64,000 bases of DNA from Amycolatopsis sp. FDAARGOS 1241 (GCF_016889705.1 NZ_CP069526.1:7017001-7081000); one strand, 5' to 3'. Counted from the first letter of the stretch, positions 25,437 through 35,420 are shown. The notes: generated by a model from the letters alone, not told the origin. Translations and numbers: made by a program.

Positions 25437-26801
25437 AGCGATCACCTTCCCCGGATTGAGGATTCCGTGGGGGTCGAGCGCGTTTTTCACCGCCCGGTGC
25501 ATCGCGAGGACAGCAGGTCCGAGCTCGTTTTCCAGGCCCGGCCGCTTCAGCAGCCCGACGCCGTGCTCACCCGTGACGGTGCCGCCGAGCGCGAGCGCGT
25601 CGGCCACGATGTCGTCGAACGCGGCCTGCGCGCGCCGCCGCGCGTCCTCGTCGCCCAGCGGCGTGCTCAGCAGCGGGTGGAGGTTGCCGTCGCCGATGTG
25701 CGCGATGTTCGCGATCAGGGTGTTGTGGCGCTTGGCCGCGAGCTCGATGCGGGCGAGCATCTCGGGCACGAGATGCGTGGGCACGCAGACGTCTTCGGTG
25801 AGCAGCGGGCCGAGCCGCTCCAGCGCCGGGTACGCGAGGCGCCGGGCGGCGAACAGCGCGTCGGCCTCCTCCTGGTCCGTCGACTGCGCCGCCCAGGTGG
25901 CGCCGGCCTTCTCGAAGCACTCGAGCATCACGGCCGTCTCGTGCTCCCGCGCCGCGCCCGGCGCGTCGCTTCGGCCCAGCAGCACGACCTCCGCGTCGGC
26001 CGACAACCCCATGTTCTTCCAGTCGTCCACGGCCTCGAGGCAGTGGCGGTCGACGAGCTCCAGCGCCGAGGGCACCACGCCGGCGGCGACGATCGCGGCG
26101 GCCGCCTGCCCCGCGGCGACGGTGGAGTCGAAGTAGCCGGCGACGGTGGCTTCGGCCGCGCGCTGCGCCTTCAGCCGCACGGTGATCTCGGTGATCACGC
26201 CGAGCGTGCCCTCGGAGCCGACCATGAGCCCGGCGAGGTCGTAGCCCGCCACGCCCTTCGCAGTGCGGCGGCCGAGGCGCACGAGCTCCCCCGTGCCCGT
26301 GACGACCTGCAGCCCGAGCACGTAATCGCGGGTCACGCCGTACTTCACGCAGCACACGCCGCCCGCGTTGGTGGCCACGTTGCCGCCGATCGTCGACCAC
26401 GGGGAGCTCGCCGGGTCGGGCGGGTACCAGAGGCCGTGCTCGGCGCACGCGGCGCGCAGGTCGTCGTTGACGACCCCGGGTTCGACGACCGCGAGCCGCA
26501 CGACGGGGTCGATCTCCTTGATCGCCGTCATGCGGTCGGTGACGAGCACGACGCAGCCCGCCACCGCGTTCGCGCCACCGGACAACCCGGTTCCGGCTCC
26601 GCGCGTGACCAGCGGGGTGCCGTGCTTGAGGCAGACCTTGACGGTCTGCTGAACGTGTTCGGCCGACCGTGGCCGGACGAGGACCTCGGGCAGTGCCCAG
26701 GGCGCCCACTCGGCCTCGTCGTGGGCGAAGCCGCGCAGCACGTCGGGATCGCGGACGAGGACCTCTCCCGGCAGTACGGCTTGCAGGTCGTCGATCAGCA
26801 T
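25419..26801 (-). CDS. FAD-binding oxidase/dehydrogenase, GlcD / D-lactate dehydrogenase type
   Basis: A 460-residue flavoenzyme oxidising a 2-hydroxy acid such as glycolate or D-lactate. The N-terminal PCMH FAD domain contains PLVTRGAGTGLSGGAN and the downstream PASSPWSTIGGNVATNAGG; the C-terminal cap domain ends AHIGDGNLHPLL, GEHGVGLLKRPGLENELG and DPHGILNPGKVI. The substrate acid cannot be told from sequence. No glcE or glcF partner lies nearby, so it acts alone like many actinobacterial members. It precedes the DHA2 exporter on the same strand with a 132-bp gap. Confidence 0.93.
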   Translation of the reverse strand: MLIDDLQAVLPGEVLVRDPDVLRGFAHDEAEWAPWALPEVLVRPRSAEHVQQTVKVCLKHGTPLVTRGAGTGLSGGANAVAGCVVLVTDRMTAIKEIDPVVRLAVVEPGVVNDDLRAACAEHGLWYPPDPASSPWSTIGGNVATNAGGVCCVKYGVTRDYVLGLQVVTGTGELVRLGRRTAKGVAGYDLAGLMVGSEGTLGVITEITVRLKAQRAAEATVAGYFDSTVAAGQAAAAIVAAGVVPSALELVDRHCLEAVDDWKNMGLSADAEVVLLGRSDAPGAAREHETAVMLECFEKAGATWAAQSTDQEEADALFAARRLAYPALERLGPLLTEDVCVPTHLVPEMLARIELAAKRHNTLIANIAHIGDGNLHPLLSTPLGDEDARRRAQAAFDDIVADALALGGTVTGEHGVGLLKRPGLENELGPAVLAMHRAVKNALDPHGILNPGKVIAFHSVE

Positions 26802-26909
26802 GGGCGCTCCCGTTCCGTCGCGGCTTCTCCCGCCAGATTAGGGCGCGGCGATGTCGAAACGGCGCCTCCTGCTTCGACGTAGGAGTGAGAGCGACTTGAG
26901 GAGGCAGCC

Positions 26910-27164
26910 ATGGGAACCACCACCAGCCCACGCGGGATCGCGATGCTGCGCGCCGTCGCCGCCGGTCGCGCGCAGCTCACCTGCAGCGCCGAGCCGGACC
27001 TGTTCGTCGACGGCCTGCCGTGCTGCGACCAGTTCACCGCCCACGCCCTGGCCCACGAAGGTCTGGTGCGCCCGGCGCGGCTGGGACTCGTCGGGCAGCA
27101 GGTGCCGGCGGAACTGACTGCGGCGGGGCTGTCCCTGCTCACGACGACGGCCACCGCCGCATGA
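26910..27164 (+). CDS. Small protein of unknown function
   Basis: An 84-residue protein with no recognised domain. It contains LRAVAAGRAQLTCSAEPDLFVDGLPCCDQFTAHALAH-type sequence with three cysteines and a pair of adjacent Cys, then RLGLVGQQVPAELTAAGLSLL. A good ribosome site (GAGGAGG, six bases before ATG 26910) supports translation. It runs divergently from the oxidase and ends at a strong hairpin. Confidence 0.7.
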   Translation: MGTTTSPRGIAMLRAVAAGRAQLTCSAEPDLFVDGLPCCDQFTAHALAHEGLVRPARLGLVGQQVPAELTAAGLSLLTTTATAA

Positions 27165-27167
27165 GGG

Positions 27168-27211
27168 CAGGGCCTCGTCGTCCCGCCCGAGCGCGAGACG
27201 ACGAGGCCCTG
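27168..27211. terminator. Bidirectional terminator hairpin
   Basis: A perfect 15-bp stem (27168-27182 with 27197-27211) between the convergent small gene and the sortase gene. Confidence 0.88.
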
Positions 27212-27224
27212 GTCAGAGGGGCGC

Positions 27225-27815
27225 TCAGGTGTTGAGCGTGCCGTAGACGATGATGTTGTCGAGGTAGCTGTGCGCGGCGGCGTCGAACGCCCCGCCGCAC
27301 GTGATGAGGCGGATCTGCGGGTCGGTCGTGTTGCCGTACACCGCTTCCGTCGGGAACGACTTCTTGGCGATCTGGTCGACCTTCGTGACGGTGAACGTGG
27401 CCTTCGACCCGTCCTGCCTGCCGATCACGACCTGGTCGCCTTTCTTCACCTCGTGCAGCCGCCAGAAGATGCCCTTCTGGTGGTTGCCGTCGATGTGGCC
27501 GAGCACCACGGCCGGGCCGACCTGCCCGGGCGTCGGGCTGTTGGAGTACCAGCCGGCCTGCAGCGGCTCGGTCACCGGCGGGACCTGCACGGTCTTGTCG
27601 GGGTTGAGGCCGAGGGGGACCAGCGACGAGTGGGCGTCGATGCTCGGCACGTCGAGCGAGACCGGCACCGAGCGCACCAGCCCGACGGCGGGCGCGGCGG
27701 AGCTCGCGGGCGCGGTCGGCTGCTGCGCCGGCGTCGGCGAACCGCAGCCGATCAGCGCGAAGTTCGCGACGAGGGCCAGCAGCAGCCCGAAGAGTCCGAA
27801 CCGGCGACGGGTCAC
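27225..27815 (-). CDS. Class F sortase, probable lipoprotein
   Basis: A 196-residue sortase of class F. The N-terminus has a signal segment ending in a lipobox-like LIGC, then a Pro/Ala linker. The sortase domain runs from VSLDVPSIDAHSSLVPLGL to the end, with the catalytic His in VVLGHIDG and the catalytic Cys in RLITCGG. The third residue, usually Arg in a SYRDN-type segment, reads SYLDN here; either a different Arg serves or activity is reduced. Its ATG overlaps the stop of the upstream secreted protein by four bases, so the two form one unit. Confidence 0.88.
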   Translation of the reverse strand: MTRRRFGLFGLLLALVANFALIGCGSPTPAQQPTAPASSAAPAVGLVRSVPVSLDVPSIDAHSSLVPLGLNPDKTVQVPPVTEPLQAGWYSNSPTPGQVGPAVVLGHIDGNHQKGIFWRLHEVKKGDQVVIGRQDGSKATFTVTKVDQIAKKSFPTEAVYGNTTDPQIRLITCGGAFDAAAHSYLDNIIVYGTLNT

Positions 27816-28615
27816 TGAACGGTCACCGCGGCGAGCGAGCCGTCACCGGTCTCCGGCGCACCGGCCGGGATGACCGAGACCTGGCCGGGGCCTTCGGCGG
27901 GCGGCTTGGCGGGCGCGGTGGGCGTGCTCGGGGTGCCCGGCGTCGTCGTGGCGGCGACCTTCGCGCAGGTCGAGGAGGCGAGCACGATGTCGCCGCTGCC
28001 CAGCGCACCAGTGGCCTTGCCGTCGAGGAGCTTGATGTGCAGCGCGTTGACGGTGACGCTGCCGTCCTCGTGCTTGATCTGCTCGTTGACGATCACCTGC
28101 ACCACGCCGGGCACACCGATCTTCTGGTTGGGCGCGGTGCCCACGGGCAGCTTGCCGATGCGGCCGAGGTCGAGGCCGGCGAGCTCGGACGACGCCTTGA
28201 TGCCGTCGGGCGTCGACGTGCACTCGGAGCTGATCACGCGTGCCTTCGGCGTCGAGCCCGCGAGCGGGGCGAGCACGGGCAGCTTGGCGTCGACGATCGC
28301 GGCCTTCGCTGTGACGTCCGGGTCACCCCGCTTGGCCGAGCTGGTGATCGCCTTCGCCGTGACCAGGCCCTTGAGCGGCGCGTCGACCACCGACGCGGAC
28401 GTGGGCCCGTCCGTGTTCGACGGCGAGATCTTGCCCGTCTCCACCGAGATCCCCTTGTCCCCCAGCACTCCCGCCAGCAGCGAGACCGAAGCGGAAGCGC
28501 CGTAGGCCGACCCCGCGGGCGCGTCGGCGGCGACCGCGGCCGGGGCGGCGGCGAGGAGGGCGAGAGCGGGGGCAGCGACCGCGAGGGTCCGTCCGCGCAG
28601 CAGGGCAGAACGCAT
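27812..28615 (-). CDS. Secreted choice-of-anchor-P-like protein ending in a PETG motif
   Basis: A 267-residue exported protein with a signal peptide (about residues 1-29, cleaved near AVAADA). The body alternates beta-rich segments (SASVVDAPLKGLVTAKAITSSA, VVQVIVNEQI, VTVNALHIKLLD, GDIVLASSTC), matching the choice-of-anchor P family. The C-terminus, after a Pro/Thr/Ala linker, is GAPETGDGSLAAVTVQ: a sortase-like PETG motif without the usual hydrophobic helix and basic tail. It is the first gene of the pair with the class F sortase, which makes it the likely substrate, although anchoring without a tail is unusual. Confidence 0.78.
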   Translation of the reverse strand: MRSALLRGRTLAVAAPALALLAAAPAAVAADAPAGSAYGASASVSLLAGVLGDKGISVETGKISPSNTDGPTSASVVDAPLKGLVTAKAITSSAKRGDPDVTAKAAIVDAKLPVLAPLAGSTPKARVISSECTSTPDGIKASSELAGLDLGRIGKLPVGTAPNQKIGVPGVVQVIVNEQIKHEDGSVTVNALHIKLLDGKATGALGSGDIVLASSTCAKVAATTTPGTPSTPTAPAKPPAEGPGQVSVIPAGAPETGDGSLAAVTVQ

Positions 28616-29139
28616 GAATTGTCCTTTCGAACACCAAAAAATTGACCCGCCGACGGACCCCCGAATCCGCGTGTGAGGCGACGCAACTGTCGATCACCGG
28701 CGAGGCCGTGACGCTATCAAGAGGGCTCGGAATGACAAAGCAAGATCCTCTGCACAGTGCGCCGATCAAGCCGGGTCAGTGACCACATTTCTCGCAGTTT
28801 CACCACTAACGTGTGATGTAACACGGTGCGGCCGCACCGTTTCCCTACTCAGCGCTCTGCGGCCCCGGCGCCCACCGGCGGGTTTCCGATTCCGCCACTC
28901 TTGCGGGTGATCCTGAGGGCGGGTGCTACGCGGGTACCGACCGTGATGTGACCGCTACGAGGTTCTGTGTGTTTCCCATCAATTTTTGCGCCGGAAGCAA
29001 CTTTTCCACGATGGGCGAAATCGTCCACTATGGAGCGTGGAACGGCATTCACCGCCACCTCCGGCAGCCCCCAGAGTCACCGCCCGGCGGATCTGTTCAC
29101 CGGACCGAGGAACGACAGTCGAGGGCTTGGACGGCGGCC
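28616..29139. other. Non-coding upstream region of the sortase operon
   Basis: About 520 bp with no supportable gene; short open frames lack ribosome sites and family features. It should hold the promoter of the choice-of-anchor gene. A perfect 18-bp palindrome is at 28823-28840. The stretch 28970-29035 is unusually AT-rich for this chromosome and may contain a second promoter. Confidence 0.55.
28823..28840. promoter_or_regulatory. Perfect 18-bp palindrome, operator candidate
   Basis: ACGGTGCGGCCGCACCGT is its own reverse complement. It lies about 210 bp upstream of the choice-of-anchor gene. Such a site could bind a dimeric regulator; a looped hairpin is less likely since there is no loop. 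Confidence 0.45.
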
Positions 29140-29186
29140 GGCCACCGCCATCGAGGGGAGCGGGACCCTCCTCGAGGGCGGTGGCC
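29140..29186 (-). terminator. Terminator after the alpha/beta hydrolase
   Basis: A 17-bp stem with one mismatch (29140-29156 with 29170-29186), five bases beyond the hydrolase stop. Confidence 0.8.
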
Positions 29187-29191
29187 CGGCC

Positions 29192-29923
29192 TCACTTCAG
29201 GTGCCGGGCGAAGAACCGGTTCCCGTCCTCCCCCTCGAACTGCGGGACGCCGGTGTGCCCGCCCAGGTTGGCGTGCAGCGTCTTCTCCCGGGAGCCGAAG
29301 GCGTCGAACACGTGCAGGGCCCGCTGCCGGTCGTTTCCTTCGTCGTCCCACTGCAGCAGGACGTGCAGCGGAATTTTGACCTGCCGGGCCTCCTCGAGCA
29401 TGGAGCGGGGCACGAAACTCCCGGCGAACAGCACGGCGGCCGAGATGCGCGGCTCGACCACCGCCAGCCGGATACCGATGGCGATCACCCCTCCCGCATA
29501 CCCGACCGGTCCACCGATCTCGGGGAGCGTGAGGAGCGCGTCCACGGCGGCCCGCCATTCCGGGACCGCCTTTTCGACCAGCGGAAGGACCAGTCGGTCG
29601 ATGATGCCGTCGTCGACCGGCTCGCCGGCCTCCAGCACGCGGCGCAGGTCGGCGCGGGCCTCCTCGGCGGCGGCGGACCGGGGCCGGTCACCGCTCCCGG
29701 GGAGCTCGATGGTGGCCGCGGCGTAGCCCTCCGCCGCGCAGTGCCGGGCCCTGGCCACCAGCCGGGGGTACATCTTGCGCAGTCCGCCGGGGTGGCCGAG
29801 CAGGATCAGCGGGGCCGGTGCGGATGCGGATCCGGGCGTCCACAGGATGCCGGGGATCTCGCCGAGGGTGAATTCGCGCTCGAGGACACTGTCGTCGAGG
29901 CGTTGTCCGGAAGTGAACCGCAT
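29192..29923 (-). CDS. Alpha/beta hydrolase with altered nucleophile elbow
   Basis: A 243-residue dienelactone-hydrolase-like protein: LILLGHPGG (oxyanion region), YAAATIELPGSGDRP, a predicted nucleophile elbow GYAGGVIAIG, then IPLHVLLQWDDEG with the acid and a C-terminal GGHTGVP with the catalytic His. In relatives the elbow is G-x-S-x-G; here Ala stands where Ser is expected. If correct, the protein has lost classical hydrolase activity or uses another residue. It is monocistronic, with its own terminator. Confidence 0.82.
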   Translation of the reverse strand: MRFTSGQRLDDSVLEREFTLGEIPGILWTPGSASAPAPLILLGHPGGLRKMYPRLVARARHCAAEGYAAATIELPGSGDRPRSAAAEEARADLRRVLEAGEPVDDGIIDRLVLPLVEKAVPEWRAAVDALLTLPEIGGPVGYAGGVIAIGIRLAVVEPRISAAVLFAGSFVPRSMLEEARQVKIPLHVLLQWDDEGNDRQRALHVFDAFGSREKTLHANLGGHTGVPQFEGEDGNRFFARHLK

Positions 29924-30138
29924 GGTCGTGCCTTTCGGGAGTGCTCGTGAACGGCGCTCCCGGACGACTATCGCCCGGCCGTGACCCCGGAGGGGAGCAC
30001 CCCTGTCGAAACGTTCACGGGTACCACCTCCTCGTTCTCTCGCACGGCCTCCGGGAAGTTAGCAGCGGCCGCCGTGGTCCGCCAACACGTTTTTCGCCGG
30101 CTCCGTGGCCGGATGCCACAGAGCCGGATCCGGGTTCG

Positions 30139-31008
<870 letters not shown>

Positions 31009-31104
31009 GCATCGGTGGTTCGGACCACACCGGTAGATCGGCGAAGCACGGCCGACCTCGCCGTCGGCGCGGCCGTGATCGACGTCGTCCCGCGTCCGGC
31101 CCAG

Positions 31105-33228
31105 CTACGAGCCGCCCTTTGCGGGGTTCGCGGCGAGGCCGGTGCGCTGAAGCTTCTGCCACGGCAGCTGCGCCCCCGCGATCGCGGTCACCACTGACTG
31201 CACGACAACGAGGTACATCAGCTGCCGGTACACGAACTGCTGCAACGGGAGCAGGAGCAGCGAACGCAGCCGCTCACCGTCGAGCCGGAAGGCGATCACC
31301 GCGGGAATCGCTTGCAGCACCAGGAAAACCAGCCAGTACGCGCACACCGTGAGCGCGTCGCTGGTGAGGATCCCGAAGAGCGCCGCGGCGTCGACGAGCG
31401 GCGCCAGGACCGGAAGCAGCACCTGGAACAGCAGCAGGTACGGCAAGCCACGCCGGCCGAGGCGGCCGGCGGCGCCACGTTCGAACACGGCGCGGCGGTG
31501 CTTCCACACGGCCTGCAGAGTGCCGTAGCACCACCGGTACCGCTGCTTCCACAGCTGGCCGAGCGTGGCCGGCGCTTCGGTCCAGGCGCGTGCTTCCTGC
31601 TCGTAGACGACCCGCCAGCCGGCGCGTTCCATGGCCATGGTCAGATCCGTGTCTTCGGCCAGCGTGTCGACGGGAATGCCGCCGAGCCGCAGCACCGCGG
31701 ACCGGCGGAAGGCGCCGATCGCACCCGGCACGGTCGGCATGCACTGCAGGACGTCGTAGAACCGGCGGTCGAGGTTGAAACCGATCACGTACTCGATGTG
31801 CTGCCACTGCCCGAGCAGGCCACGGCGGTTGCCGACCTTCGCGTTGCCGGACACCGCCCCGACGTCGGGGTCGGCGAAGTGCTGGACCAAAGTGCGCACG
31901 GTACCGGGTTCCAGCACCGTGTCGCCGTCGACGAGCACCACGAGCTCGGTGGGCGCCGCGGCGATGCCGGTGTTGAGCGCCGCGGCCTTCCCCGCGTTCG
32001 CCTGCCGGATCAACCGGACGCGCCGGCCCACGTACTTCTCGACGAGTTCGGCGGTGCCGTCGGTCGATCCGTCGTCGACGACGATCACCACGACGCGGTG
32101 GTCGGAAGCCAGGACCGAACGGATCGTGGCCTCGATCCCGGCGCGCTCGTTGTAGGCGGGAACGATGACCGTGACCGCAGCGGTGACGGCGCGCAGCCGC
32201 ATCGACCGTCGCCGCCGCACGTGCACCGCGGTGGTGATCAGCGTGACCAAGGTGCGCAACGCGGCGAGCACGCTGGCGACGATCAGCAGCACGATCAGCG
32301 AGCTCGCGACCACGCCGCTGGCCTGCACGGCCCCGATCAGCAGCCAGCCGGCCGCCCGTTGGCCGAACCCGGCGGGGGCGCCGGCCGAGCCGAGCCCGAC
32401 GGCGGCGCTCACCGGACCCAGCCGCCACCCCTTGGCCTGCAACGCCGGGATCAACCGCTCCAGCGCCGCCACCGTCTGCGAACGGTCACCACCCGCGTCG
32501 TGCATCAGCAGGACGGTTCCCCGATCGTCCTTCGGGGTCGCGTTCGCCACGATCGAGGCGACCCCGGGCCGTTGCCAGTCTTCGGAGTCGGTGTCGGAGA
32601 GCACGGCGATCTTGCCGTCGGCGCCGATCCGCTGGATCGAGGTCCAGGCCGGATCGTCGATCGATGCGGGGGTGGCGGAGTACGGCGGCCGGACCAGCGC
32701 CGGGGACACTCCTGCCGCGCCTGCCACGGCGAGATCGGTGAAGCGCAGTTCGAGCTGCGTGCGCAGCTCGCCCACCGAACGGAGATCGACGTGGGTGGCC
32801 GTGTGGTTGCCGATGTCGTGGCCGTGGGCCGCGATGTCGCGCACCAGCCCCGGGTACTCCGCCGCATGCGCGCCCGTGACGAAGAACGTGGCCTTGACGT
32901 GGTAGCGGTCGAGCACGGCGAGGATCGCCGGGGTCCAGGTCGGGTCGGGCCCGTCGTCGAAGGTGAGGGCCAGGGTCTTGTCCTGCGGGCGCCGTACGTC
33001 CGGCGAGCCGGTGCGGGCGTCGATCAGGGACCCACCGGTCCGCACCTCGGTGGGCACTCCTGATGCGGTGGTCTGGGGCGCGTTCTCATCACTGGAGAAC
33101 TCACCCAGAACCACGGCGTGCAGCCCGAGCAGGCCGACGACGGCCGCCAGCACCACGATCAGCAGGAACCAGTGCGCACGCGGGGCCGGAGCGCCTCTCC
33201 GGGGCCGGTGGCGGCCGGTGGCCATCAC
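31105..33228 (-). CDS. Fusion of NodB polysaccharide deacetylase and GT2 membrane glycosyltransferase
   Basis: A 707-residue two-enzyme membrane protein. An N-terminal helix (about residues 20-42) precedes a NodB deacetylase domain with TFDDGPD (89-95) and the zinc ligands GNHTATH (H142, H146). Two central helices lead to a family 2 glycosyltransferase with DDGSTDG (385), DGD (434), EDTD (525) and QRYRW (562), then four helices at the end. This is the cellulose/chitin/hyaluronan-synthase-like arrangement, so it probably makes and N- or O-deacetylates an extracellular polysaccharide. The start is GTG 33228 or ATG 33225, overlapping the upstream gene's stop. Confidence 0.92.
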   Translation of the reverse strand: MMATGRHRPRRGAPAPRAHWFLLIVVLAAVVGLLGLHAVVLGEFSSDENAPQTTASGVPTEVRTGGSLIDARTGSPDVRRPQDKTLALTFDDGPDPTWTPAILAVLDRYHVKATFFVTGAHAAEYPGLVRDIAAHGHDIGNHTATHVDLRSVGELRTQLELRFTDLAVAGAAGVSPALVRPPYSATPASIDDPAWTSIQRIGADGKIAVLSDTDSEDWQRPGVASIVANATPKDDRGTVLLMHDAGGDRSQTVAALERLIPALQAKGWRLGPVSAAVGLGSAGAPAGFGQRAAGWLLIGAVQASGVVASSLIVLLIVASVLAALRTLVTLITTAVHVRRRRSMRLRAVTAAVTVIVPAYNERAGIEATIRSVLASDHRVVVIVVDDGSTDGTAELVEKYVGRRVRLIRQANAGKAAALNTGIAAAPTELVVLVDGDTVLEPGTVRTLVQHFADPDVGAVSGNAKVGNRRGLLGQWQHIEYVIGFNLDRRFYDVLQCMPTVPGAIGAFRRSAVLRLGGIPVDTLAEDTDLTMAMERAGWRVVYEQEARAWTEAPATLGQLWKQRYRWCYGTLQAVWKHRRAVFERGAAGRLGRRGLPYLLLFQVLLPVLAPLVDAAALFGILTSDALTVCAYWLVFLVLQAIPAVIAFRLDGERLRSLLLLPLQQFVYRQLMYLVVVQSVVTAIAGAQLPWQKLQRTGLAANPAKGGS

Positions 33229-33701
33229 GGCCGCGGCTTCTTGCTGGTGTCGTCCTTGCCCGGGGGCGTGTCCGGGGCGTGGGTACTGCGGTGGTCGACG
33301 CCCGGAGCTGTCTTGGTGGTCGTGGCGGGCGGCTGCACGGCGGTGGCGGCCACCGATCGCTCGGGGGCGCCGCCTGCCTCACCGGGCGTCGTGTCAGCGC
33401 TGGATTCCGGTGTCGGAGGTGCCTCGCTCGTGGCGCTGCGATCCGGCGGGTCCGCAGGCGTTGTGGCGACGTCGGTGTGGCCGGGTCCCAGCTGGGTGAT
33501 CGGCACGAGGAGGGGCGACGGAACCGGGGCACCGAGCAACGCGGCGACCAGAACAGCGACGTACCCGACGGTCAGGACACCGCCACCGATCGCCACCCGC
33601 CGGAAGATCTTCCGCCGCCGCCCCGTCGTGTCCACGAACACCGGTGGCTCCGTTGCCGATTCGGCAGCGTCGTCTTCCACGAGATCAACAGGGTCGGGCA
33701 T
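33225..33701 (-). CDS. Single-helix membrane protein with Pro/Thr-rich tail
   Basis: A 158-residue protein with an acidic N-terminus (DLVEDDAAESATE), a basic patch GRRRKIFRR, one transmembrane helix (about residues 35-60) and an extracytoplasmic Pro/Thr/Ser/Ala-rich tail without a recognised domain. It overlaps the start of the deacetylase-glycosyltransferase gene, so it is likely cotranslated and a partner in polysaccharide synthesis or export. Family not recognised. Confidence 0.75.
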   Translation of the reverse strand: MPDPVDLVEDDAAESATEPPVFVDTTGRRRKIFRRVAIGGGVLTVGYVAVLVAALLGAPVPSPLLVPITQLGPGHTDVATTPADPPDRSATSEAPPTPESSADTTPGEAGGAPERSVAATAVQPPATTTKTAPGVDHRSTHAPDTPPGKDDTSKKPRP

Positions 33702-33945
33702 GTGTCACTCCATCGGCGGGGACGCCCACCTAAACACACCACGATCCGTGACCGAACCCCCGATCCGCTTTGCGGCAGGCAATCTCACACACCGATCAAG
33801 CCGAAACCTTGGTACAGGGCAACTCCAGGGGTTCGCGCCTCACAGCGAGCTACCGCAGTGCTACGCCTCGGTTCCGGCAGGTGGCACGGACAGCCGCCGC
33901 GCCATCAGCAGTATTCGGCCGTTGTGCGGAGCCGAAACCCACGCC

Positions 33946-34215
33946 TCAGCGGCTGGCGAGCCAGGGCGCGAGCAGCGCTTCCAGATCCGCATCCGACAAC
34001 TGCCGCGGGCCCTCGCCGAATCCCTGCCACCGGGAAGCGTCACGGGCGGCGTGGAAGTCCACGGAGTACGCGCGCATCAGCACGTACATGAACGACACCG
34101 GATCGAACCGCTCGCCCAGCAGCGTGCGAGCCGTACGGGCCACATCGGTGGCCGTGCGCCCGCCGGTCAGTTTGAGTTCCTCGGCAGCCGGATCGAGCAG
34201 GCTGGGGGTCGACAT
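33946..34215 (-). CDS. Small protein of unknown function downstream of rlmN
   Basis: An 89-residue protein, MSTPSLLDPAAEELKL at the start, with TATDVARTARTLLGERFDPVSFMYVLMRAYSVDFHAARDASR and a C-terminal LSDADLEALLAPWL. A ribosome site GGAGAAG is seven bases before ATG 34215. It follows rlmN by 32 bp on the same strand and is probably cotranscribed. No family recognised; the composition is that of a small helical regulator or binding protein. Confidence 0.72.
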   Translation of the reverse strand: MSTPSLLDPAAEELKLTGGRTATDVARTARTLLGERFDPVSFMYVLMRAYSVDFHAARDASRWQGFGEGPRQLSDADLEALLAPWLASR

Positions 34216-34247
34216 CAAGGCAACTTCTCCATCACTGAAACGAAAAC

Positions 34248-35354
34248 TCAGCCCTCGGCGGCCAGCTGGCCGCACGCGGCGGCGATGTCCTGACCACGGG
34301 TGTCGCGCACGGTGCACGCAACGCCACCCGCGTTGACCAGGCGCACGAACTCGCGCTCGACGGGCTTCGGGGAGGCGTCCCACTTCGAACCCGGCGTCGG
34401 GTTCAGCGGGATCACGTTCACGTGCACCAGCTGGCCCAGGTGCTTGCGCAGGCGACGGGCCAGCAGCTCCGCCCGCCACGGCTGGTCGTTGATGTCCCGG
34501 ATCAACGCGTACTCGATCGACACCCGCCGGCCCGACGTGTCCGCGTAGTACCGCGCAGCCGAGAGCACCTCGTCGACCGACCACCGGTTGTTCACCGGCA
34601 CCAGCGTGTCCCGCAACTCGTCGTCCGGCGTGTGCAGCGAGACAGCCAGCCGCACCTGCATCTTCTCGTCCGCCAGCTTCCGGATCGCCGGCGCCAGACC
34701 CACGGTCGACACCGTCACCGAACGCTGCGAAATCCCCAGACCCGACGGAGCCGGCTCCGTGATCCGCCGAACCGCCGCCACCACGCGCTTGTAGTTCGCC
34801 AGTGGTTCGCCCATGCCCATGAACACGATGTTCGACAGGCGTCCGGGACCACCGGGCATCGCGCCGTCGCGCATGACCGCGGCGGCCGAGCGGACCTGGT
34901 CCACGATCTCGGCCGTCGACAGGTTGCGGTCGAGACCGCCCTGGCCGGTGGCGCAGAACGGGCACGCCATGCCGCAACCGGCCTGGCTCGAAATGCACAG
35001 CGTCGCGCGATCCGGGTAGCGCATGAGCACGCTTTCGAGCAGCGTGCCGTCGTGGGCGCGCCACAGCGTTTTGCGCGTGGCCCCGGCGTCAGCCGACAGC
35101 GCGCGGACCTCGGTGAGCAGCGGCGGCATCAGCTCCGCGACGAGCCGCTCGCGCGACGCGGCCGGGATGTCGGTCATGTCCGCCGGGTCGACGGTCAGCC
35201 GCGAGAAGTAGTGGTTCGACAACTGCTTGGCGCGGAACGCCTTCTCCCCCAGTCCGACCACGGCCTCGGCACGCTCGGCGGACGAGAGGTCGGCGAGGTG
35301 GCGCGGCGGCAGGCCGCGCTTGGGCGCGTCGAAAACAAGGGGGAGCGCAGTCAT
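34248..35354 (-). CDS. rlmN: Dual-specificity rRNA/tRNA adenine-C2 methyltransferase
   Basis: A 368-residue radical SAM enzyme that methylates A2503 of 23S rRNA and A37 of some tRNAs. The cluster motif CGMACPFC binds the 4Fe-4S cluster, GMGEP is the SAM-binding GGE-type motif, and the C-terminal [15 protein letters not shown] contains the catalytic Cys that carries the methyl group. In M. tuberculosis rlmN (Rv2880c) sits just downstream of cdsA; here 5.7 kb of other genes separate them. Confidence 0.96.
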   Translation of the reverse strand: MTALPLVFDAPKRGLPPRHLADLSSAERAEAVVGLGEKAFRAKQLSNHYFSRLTVDPADMTDIPAASRERLVAELMPPLLTEVRALSADAGATRKTLWRAHDGTLLESVLMRYPDRATLCISSQAGCGMACPFCATGQGGLDRNLSTAEIVDQVRSAAAVMRDGAMPGGPGRLSNIVFMGMGEPLANYKRVVAAVRRITEPAPSGLGISQRSVTVSTVGLAPAIRKLADEKMQVRLAVSLHTPDDELRDTLVPVNNRWSVDEVLSAARYYADTSGRRVSIEYALIRDINDQPWRAELLARRLRKHLGQLVHVNVIPLNPTPGSKWDASPKPVEREFVRLVNAGGVACTVRDTRGQDIAAACGQLAAEG

Positions 35355-35420
35355 GACCGATCCAGTATTCCACGTCCACCGGACACGCCGGTCAGCACTC
35401 CCCCGGCCCTGTGCGGCCCG

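Noticed and set aside
28849..29058. A 69-codon minus-strand ORF in the sortase upstream region
   Set aside because: No ribosome site, no recognised family, and it overlaps an AT-rich regulatory-looking stretch.
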